A stretch of 64,000 nucleotides of DNA from Burkholderia sp. Bp9143. GTDB lineage: Bacteria > Pseudomonadota > Gammaproteobacteria > Burkholderiales > Burkholderiaceae. Positions 56,366-64,000 of the stretch are shown here, piece after piece. Where the stretch lies: assembly GCF_003853645.1 (NCBI RefSeq), contig NZ_QTPO01000007.1, positions 143,192 through 207,191 of the forward strand, in the 5' to 3' direction. A model generated the notes under the pieces. The model was not told where the DNA came from. It was given only the letters and a program-made list of their open reading frames with translations, and made no database searches. The number at the start of each line of letters is the position of its first letter. Positions within the stretch are counted from its first letter, which is position 1. The position numbers were made by a program, and so were the translations under genes.

Positions 56366-57457
56366 ATGACACTGCAGAATTCCTCGCGCGCCGCTGCCGG
56401 CGCGTTCCGCAAGCTCGCGCTGGCCGTCTGCGCCGCCGGTCTGCTGCAAGGCGCCGCGATGCCCGTGCATGCGGCGAACGCGGTGGTGCTGTACACGGCG
56501 GACGGTCTCGAGAACCTCTATCGCGATGTGCTGCCGGCATTCGAGAAGAAGGAAGGCGTCAAGGTCAACATCGTGACGGCGGGCAGCGGCGAGGTCGTCA
56601 ACCGCGCGAACATCGAAAAGAATTCGCCGAAGGCGGACGTGATCGTCACGCTGCCGCCGTTCATCCAGCAAGCCGGCCAGATGGGCCTGCTGCAGCCGTA
56701 CCAGAGCGTGAACTACAAGAACGTGCCGGCGATCGCGAAGGCGGAAGACGGCACGTGGGCGACGTTCGTGAACAACTACTTCTCGTTCGCGATCAACCCG
56801 GACGTCGTGAAGAACCAGCCGAAGACGTTCACCGACCTGCTGTCGCCGGCCTACGCGGGCAAGGTCGCGTACTCGAACCCGGCGACCGCCGGCGACGGGA
56901 TGGCCGTGCTGATCCTGACGACGTCGCTGATGGGCGAGGACAAGGCGTTCGACTACCTCGCGAAGCTGTCGCAGAGCGTGAAGTTCCACACGAAGGGCAC
57001 GGGCTACCTGAACGTGCTGCTGTCGCGTAACGAGATCAGCGTCGCGAACGGCGACCTGCAGATGGACCTCGACGACGCCGAGCACGGCGCGCTGTCCGTC
57101 AAGCCGATCTTCCTGGCCGCGAAGGACGGCGACCAGCCGACCACGTTCCAGCTGCCGTACGGCATCGGCCTGATCAAGAGCGGCCCGAACCAGGACGCCG
57201 GCAAGAAGCTGATCGACTACCTGATGTCGACGGACGTGCAGTCGAAGGTGCCGGACATGTACGGCATCCCGGGCCGCACGGACGTGCCGCTGGCCGGCAA
57301 GAACGGCGAAGCGGTCAAGAAGGCGATCGCGGGCGTGAAGCTGATTCCGGTCGACTGGACCCAGGTCATGGCGAAGAAGCCGGTGTGGATCGAGCGCTGG
57401 AAGAAGGACGTGATCGGCAGCTCGGGCAAGCAGGTCGACGTCGTCAAGCCGAAGTGA
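56366..57457 (+). CDS. phnS: 2-aminoethylphosphonate ABC transporter, binding protein
   Basis: 363 residues. Signal peptide ends near PVHAANAV. The mature part resembles iron- and phosphonate-type extracellular solute-binding proteins (VVLYTADGLENLYRDVLPAF; VTAGSGEVVNRANIEK near 80), the PhnS subgroup. ATG 56366 follows GGAGAAG. It starts the import operon, 255 nt from phnW on the other strand. Confidence 0.87.
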   Translation: MTLQNSSRAAAGAFRKLALAVCAAGLLQGAAMPVHAANAVVLYTADGLENLYRDVLPAFEKKEGVKVNIVTAGSGEVVNRANIEKNSPKADVIVTLPPFIQQAGQMGLLQPYQSVNYKNVPAIAKAEDGTWATFVNNYFSFAINPDVVKNQPKTFTDLLSPAYAGKVAYSNPATAGDGMAVLILTTSLMGEDKAFDYLAKLSQSVKFHTKGTGYLNVLLSRNEISVANGDLQMDLDDAEHGALSVKPIFLAAKDGDQPTTFQLPYGIGLIKSGPNQDAGKKLIDYLMSTDVQSKVPDMYGIPGRTDVPLAGKNGEAVKKAIAGVKLIPVDWTQVMAKKPVWIERWKKDVIGSSGKQVDVVKPK

Positions 57458-57491
57458 TCGGCGCACGCCACCTGTATTAGTGAGCAAGAGG

Positions 57492-58595
57492 ATGAACCCG
57501 GTGGAAACCACCCTGACCCATCCCGGCGCATTCGGCGCCGCCGAACCGCAAGCGACGCTGCGGTCCGGCGCGCCGGGCGGCGTGCAGATCGAACACCTGA
57601 GCGTGCGCTACGGCGCGCGCACGGTGCTGGAAGATCTGTCGCTGTCGATCGGCGCCGGTGAATTTCTCACCGTGCTCGGCAAGAGCGGCTGCGGCAAGAC
57701 CACGCTGCTGCGCTTCATCGCCGGGTTCGTGAAGGCCGACGGCCTGACCGGCACGCTGACCGTGGCCGGACGCGACCTGACCTATGCGCCGCCGCACAAG
57801 CGCAATCTCGGTCTGTTGTTCCAGAATTACGCGCTGTTCCCGCACCTGTCGGTGTTCGAGAACGTCGCATTCGGGCTGCGCGCCCGCGGGATGGCCTCGT
57901 CGGAAGTGACGCGCCGCGTCGCCGACGCGCTGAAGCTCGTGCAGCTCGGCGACGCAGGCCATCACCTGCCCGCGCAGTTGTCGGGCGGGATGCAGCAGCG
58001 CGTCGCGCTGGCCCGCGCGCTCGTGATCGAGCCGGACGTGCTGCTGCTCGACGAGCCGCTGTCGGCGCTCGACGCCAACCTGCGCGCGTCGGTGCGCAGC
58101 GAGCTGAAGGCGCTGCACGAGCGCCTGCCGAACCTGACCGTCGTCTGCGTGACGCACGACCGCGACGACGCGCTCGTGCTGTCCGACCGCGCGCTGCTGA
58201 TGCGCGACGGCCACATCGCGCAGCTCGGCACGCCGCAGCAGCTGTACGACGCGCCGCGGGACGGCTACGTCGCGCGCTATCTCGGCCCGGCCAACCTGCT
58301 GCCGCCGCACGTGATCTTCCCGCTCGGCGACCCGCGTCACGACGTGCGGGGCAAGGTCGCGTGCGTGCGCCCCGAGCGCCTGACCGTGATGCCGCTCGCG
58401 GCGGGCGGCCTGCACGGCACGGTGTCGTCCGTCGAATGGCAGGGCGCGGACCTGTCGATCGCGGTCGTGATCGACGCGGCGCCCGATGAACCCGTGCGCG
58501 TCACGATGCAACGCGGCCGCGGCGCGGCTCCCGAGCGCGGCGCGCGCGTTTCCCTGCATTGCGAGGCAGACGATGTCGTCCTTATCGAGCCCTGA
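57492..58595 (+). CDS. phnT: 2-aminoethylphosphonate ABC transporter, ATPase
   Basis: 367 residues. Walker A GKSGCGKTT (residues about 60-68), signature LSGGMQQRVALARAL, Walker B VLLLDEPLSALD, switch His (VTHDRDDALVL) and a C-terminal TOBE-like region. The start is uncertain: AAGAGG touches ATG 57492 directly, while in-frame GTG 57501 has better spacing; GTG 57480 lacks a ribosome site. The gene overlaps the next by 23 nt. Confidence 0.87.
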   Translation: MNPVETTLTHPGAFGAAEPQATLRSGAPGGVQIEHLSVRYGARTVLEDLSLSIGAGEFLTVLGKSGCGKTTLLRFIAGFVKADGLTGTLTVAGRDLTYAPPHKRNLGLLFQNYALFPHLSVFENVAFGLRARGMASSEVTRRVADALKLVQLGDAGHHLPAQLSGGMQQRVALARALVIEPDVLLLDEPLSALDANLRASVRSELKALHERLPNLTVVCVTHDRDDALVLSDRALLMRDGHIAQLGTPQQLYDAPRDGYVARYLGPANLLPPHVIFPLGDPRHDVRGKVACVRPERLTVMPLAAGGLHGTVSSVEWQGADLSIAVVIDAAPDEPVRVTMQRGRGAAPERGARVSLHCEADDVVLIEP

Positions 58596-59482
58596 AGCCG
58601 GCCTGCCGCCGCATGAGCTCGCGTCGGCTGCCGCGCATGCCGCCGCCGCACGGCGCCGCAAGCGCATGGGCGACCTGCACCTCGCCGCGCTCGCGATCGT
58701 CGTGCTGGGCCCGCTCGTCGTCTATCCGCTGGTGCGGCTCGTGCTGCTGAGCGTGTCCGGCGATCACGGGCTGAGCTTCGCCGCGTACCGGACGTTCTTC
58801 GGCAACCCCGATACGCGCAACGTGCTGCTGACGACCGTCGGCGTGCTGTTCGCGAGCGCCGGCACCGCATCGGTGCTCGGCGTGCTGCTGGCCGCGCTGC
58901 TGTTCTTCAAGCCGTTCCCGGGCGCGTCGCTCGTCACGCGCTTCCTGGAACTGTACGTCGCGTTCCCGTCGTTCCTCGTCGCGTTCACGCTGATCTTCCT
59001 GTACGGCTCGCAAGGCTCGATCAGCATCGCGCTGCAGCACCTGTTCCATCTCGAGAATCCGCCGCTCGATTTCCTGTTCGGCATCGGCGGCGTGATCCTC
59101 GCGCAGACCGTGTTCTATACGCCGTTCGTCGTGCGGCCGACGCTCGCGTCGTTCGCGACGCTCGACCTGCGCCTGATCGAAGCGGCGCGCAGCCTCGGCG
59201 CGTCCGGCTGGATGCTCGCGCGCCGCGTCGTGTTGCCGATCGCGTGGCCGGGCATCGCCGCCGGCACCGTGCTGTGCTTCCTGCTGACGCTGAACGAGTT
59301 CGGCATCCTGCTCGTGCTCGGCAGCGCGCGGCTCGTGACGCTGCCGGTCGCGATCTACAGCAGCGCGACCGTCGACCTCGACCTGCCGACCGCGTCGGCC
59401 GGCGCGGTCGTGATGCTCGCGCTGTCGCTGGCGCTCTATGCGGTTTATCGCCGGGTGAACCGGCGTGCGACGGGAGGGAACG

Positions 59483-59493
<11 letters not shown>
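58573..59493 (+). CDS. phnU: 2-aminoethylphosphonate ABC transporter, permease 1
   Basis: 306 residues with six or so transmembrane helices and an EAA loop (EAARSLGASGWMLARRVVLP, about residues 199-218). ATG 58573 follows GAGG and lies within the end of phnT. Resembles PhnU-type permeases. Its stop overlaps the next gene by 11 nt. Confidence 0.85.
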
Positions 59494-63101
<3,608 letters not shown>

Positions 63102-63105
63102 GCGG

Positions 63106-63657
63106 ATGGCACTGACGGTAGACGAGATTCACGGGCTGTATCGCGAGCACGGCCATGTGGCCTATAGCGGCGAACCGGTCACGCAGCTGGAGCATGCGTT
63201 GCAGAGCGGCTTGCTGGCTGAGGAGGCTGGCGCCGGCGAGGCGCTGGTGGCGGCCGCCTTTTTGCACGACCTCGGGCATTTGCTGAATCGGCAGGGCGAG
63301 ACGCCGAGCGCGCGTGGGATCGACGATTTGCATCAGTATTACGTGCTGCCGTTCTTGCGGCCGCTGTTTACCGACGCGGTGCTGGAGCCGATCCGGCTGC
63401 ACGTCGACGCGAAGCGCTGCCTGTGCCGGACGGACGCCGGCTACTTCGAAAGCCTGTCGCCGGACTCGGTGCGCAGCCTTGCGCTGCAGGGCGGCGTTTT
63501 CAGTGAAGAGGAGACGGCGGCGTTCCTGCAGCGTCCGTTCGCGGCAGATGCGCTGCGCTTGCGCCGCTGGGACGATACTGCGAAGGAAGCGGGCAAGGCG
63601 ACGCCGGACCTCGATCACTATATGGGGGTCGTCGCGCGCCAGGTGCGTGTAGCCTGA
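63106..63657 (+). CDS. PhnZ-like HD-domain protein of phosphonate operons
   Basis: 183 residues. The HD-domain pattern fits PhnZ-type mixed-valent diiron oxygenases, with consistent spacing: Tyr20, Glu23 (YSGEPVTQLEHAL), His30, His54-Asp55 and His58 (FLHDLGH), His76, His99, Asp156/157. PhnZ cleaves hydroxylated 2-aminoethylphosphonate to glycine and phosphate, but that needs a first hydroxylating dioxygenase, which is not in the window. ATG 63106 follows GGGAG and is 4 nt after phnY. A strong terminator follows. Confidence 0.85.
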   Translation: MALTVDEIHGLYREHGHVAYSGEPVTQLEHALQSGLLAEEAGAGEALVAAAFLHDLGHLLNRQGETPSARGIDDLHQYYVLPFLRPLFTDAVLEPIRLHVDAKRCLCRTDAGYFESLSPDSVRSLALQGGVFSEEETAAFLQRPFAADALRLRRWDDTAKEAGKATPDLDHYMGVVARQVRVA

Positions 63658-63674
63658 CGATTCGACTGATTCTA

Positions 63675-63716
63675 TTCAGGGCCCGCACGCGGCAGCGTGC
63701 GGGCCCTGAATTTTTT
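63675..63716 (+). terminator. Rho-independent terminator of the phn operon
   Basis: TTCAGGGCCCGCACGC and GCGTGCGGGCCCTGAA around a 4-nt loop, followed by six T. Confidence 0.9.
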
Positions 63717-63727
63717 CGAGAAACCCC

Positions 63728-63756
63728 TTGCGCGATGGCGAGGAGCTGCTTAGAAT
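63728..63756 (+). promoter_or_regulatory. Upstream rRNA operon promoter (P1)
   Basis: TTGCGC (63728-63733), 17-nt spacer, TAGAAT (63751-63756), after the phn terminator and on the strand of the coming rRNA operon. Confidence 0.6.
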
Positions 63757-63889
63757 CACGCCTCTTTCGCGCTAACGGAAACGCGGCGCGGGAGGAAGAA
63801 GGGAAGCGGTGCGGTTGAGGGCAGGTTGTCGAGCCCCGGCGCACACGGAGTTGAACCCCAGCCGTCGCAACGAAGTAGTTAAAAAGTTG

Positions 63890-63918
63890 TTGACGAACTG
63901 AAAAAGGCGGTTCATAAT
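63890..63918 (+). promoter_or_regulatory. Main rRNA operon promoter (P2)
   Basis: TTGACG (63890-63895), 17-nt spacer, CATAAT (63913-63918). An AT-rich stretch TAGTTAAAAAG directly upstream could serve as an UP element. Confidence 0.8.
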
Positions 63919-63978
63919 CCCGCTTCTCTGCTGCTGAAAACGCAGCGCTGCTGGGAAGCACGAAGTTTCTCGCAGAAA

Positions 63979-63994
63979 TGCTCTTTAAAAATTA
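63979..63994 (+). promoter_or_regulatory. boxA antitermination element of the rRNA leader
   Basis: TGCTCTTTAAAAATTA matches boxA of ribosomal RNA operons, bound by NusB/S10. The 16S rRNA gene should begin a few hundred bases past the window end. Confidence 0.85.
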
Positions 63995-64000
63995 ACAGCC

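Overview
This 64 kb window is high-GC DNA that looks like a Burkholderia cepacia complex replicon, most likely the second chromosome. The evidence is a complete ceoR / llpE-ceoA-ceoB-opcM efflux locus, many typical beta-proteobacterial families (DUF3579, DUF4148, PACE efflux) and ordinary Burkholderia metabolic operons. The window opens inside the 3' end of selD and closes in the promoter and leader of an rRNA operon whose 16S gene would lie just beyond the last base.

Layout. 1-2.3 kb: selD 3' end, a LysE-type exporter and a purine nucleoside permease-like protein. 2.3-4.3 kb: a small, atypical two-gene insertion (an M35/aspzincin-like protein and an exported partner), bounded downstream by a 54-bp copy of the permease gene's 3' end. 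4.3-13.4 kb: a DUF4148 protein, then the CeoR-controlled RND pump operon. 13.4-17.6 kb: remnants, a VapBC-type toxin-antitoxin pair, a LysR/PACE efflux pair, an alpha/beta hydrolase and a DUF3579 protein. 17.6-22.6 kb: a DctBD-like two-component system and a 2-hydroxycarboxylate transporter preceded by a textbook sigma-54 promoter and two upstream palindromes. 22.8-29 kb: an organosulfur-type cluster (MetQ-N-I-like ABC importer, FMN monooxygenase, unknown helical protein, DszC/SfnB-like flavoprotein).

29-34.6 kb is the most accessory part: an exported protein, a YadA-like trimeric adhesin, an XRE/MmyB-type regulator and a solitary TnpB element. 34.8-36.5 kb: DUF2167 and site-2-protease-like membrane proteins. 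36.5-43.4 kb: a complete galactarate pathway (transporter, GarD, KdgD, 2,5-dioxovalerate dehydrogenase) whose three promoters share an operator-like motif. 43.5-49.8 kb: small enzymes, DoxX, an MHS-type transporter, an orphan LivK-like binding protein and an AraC/PAS regulator. 50-54.9 kb: quinate/shikimate catabolism (QuiC fusion, AroQ, QsuD-like dehydrogenase, MFS transporter) around a perfect 18-bp palindrome. 55-63.7 kb: 2-aminoethylphosphonate import and breakdown (PhnW, PhnSTUV, PhnA, PhnY) plus a PhnZ-like HD-domain protein.

No completely new system is proven here. The items most worth a second look are: the M35-like protein whose HExxH glutamate is glycine, sitting behind a duplicated gene tail; TnpB with the canonical RuvC-II glutamate missing and a candidate relocated one; LlpE with Asp in place of the nucleophile Ser; the uncharacterised His/Glu-rich protein in the sulfur cluster; and the PhnZ-like protein without an evident oxygenase partner. 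All homology calls come from reading the sequence; no database search was run.
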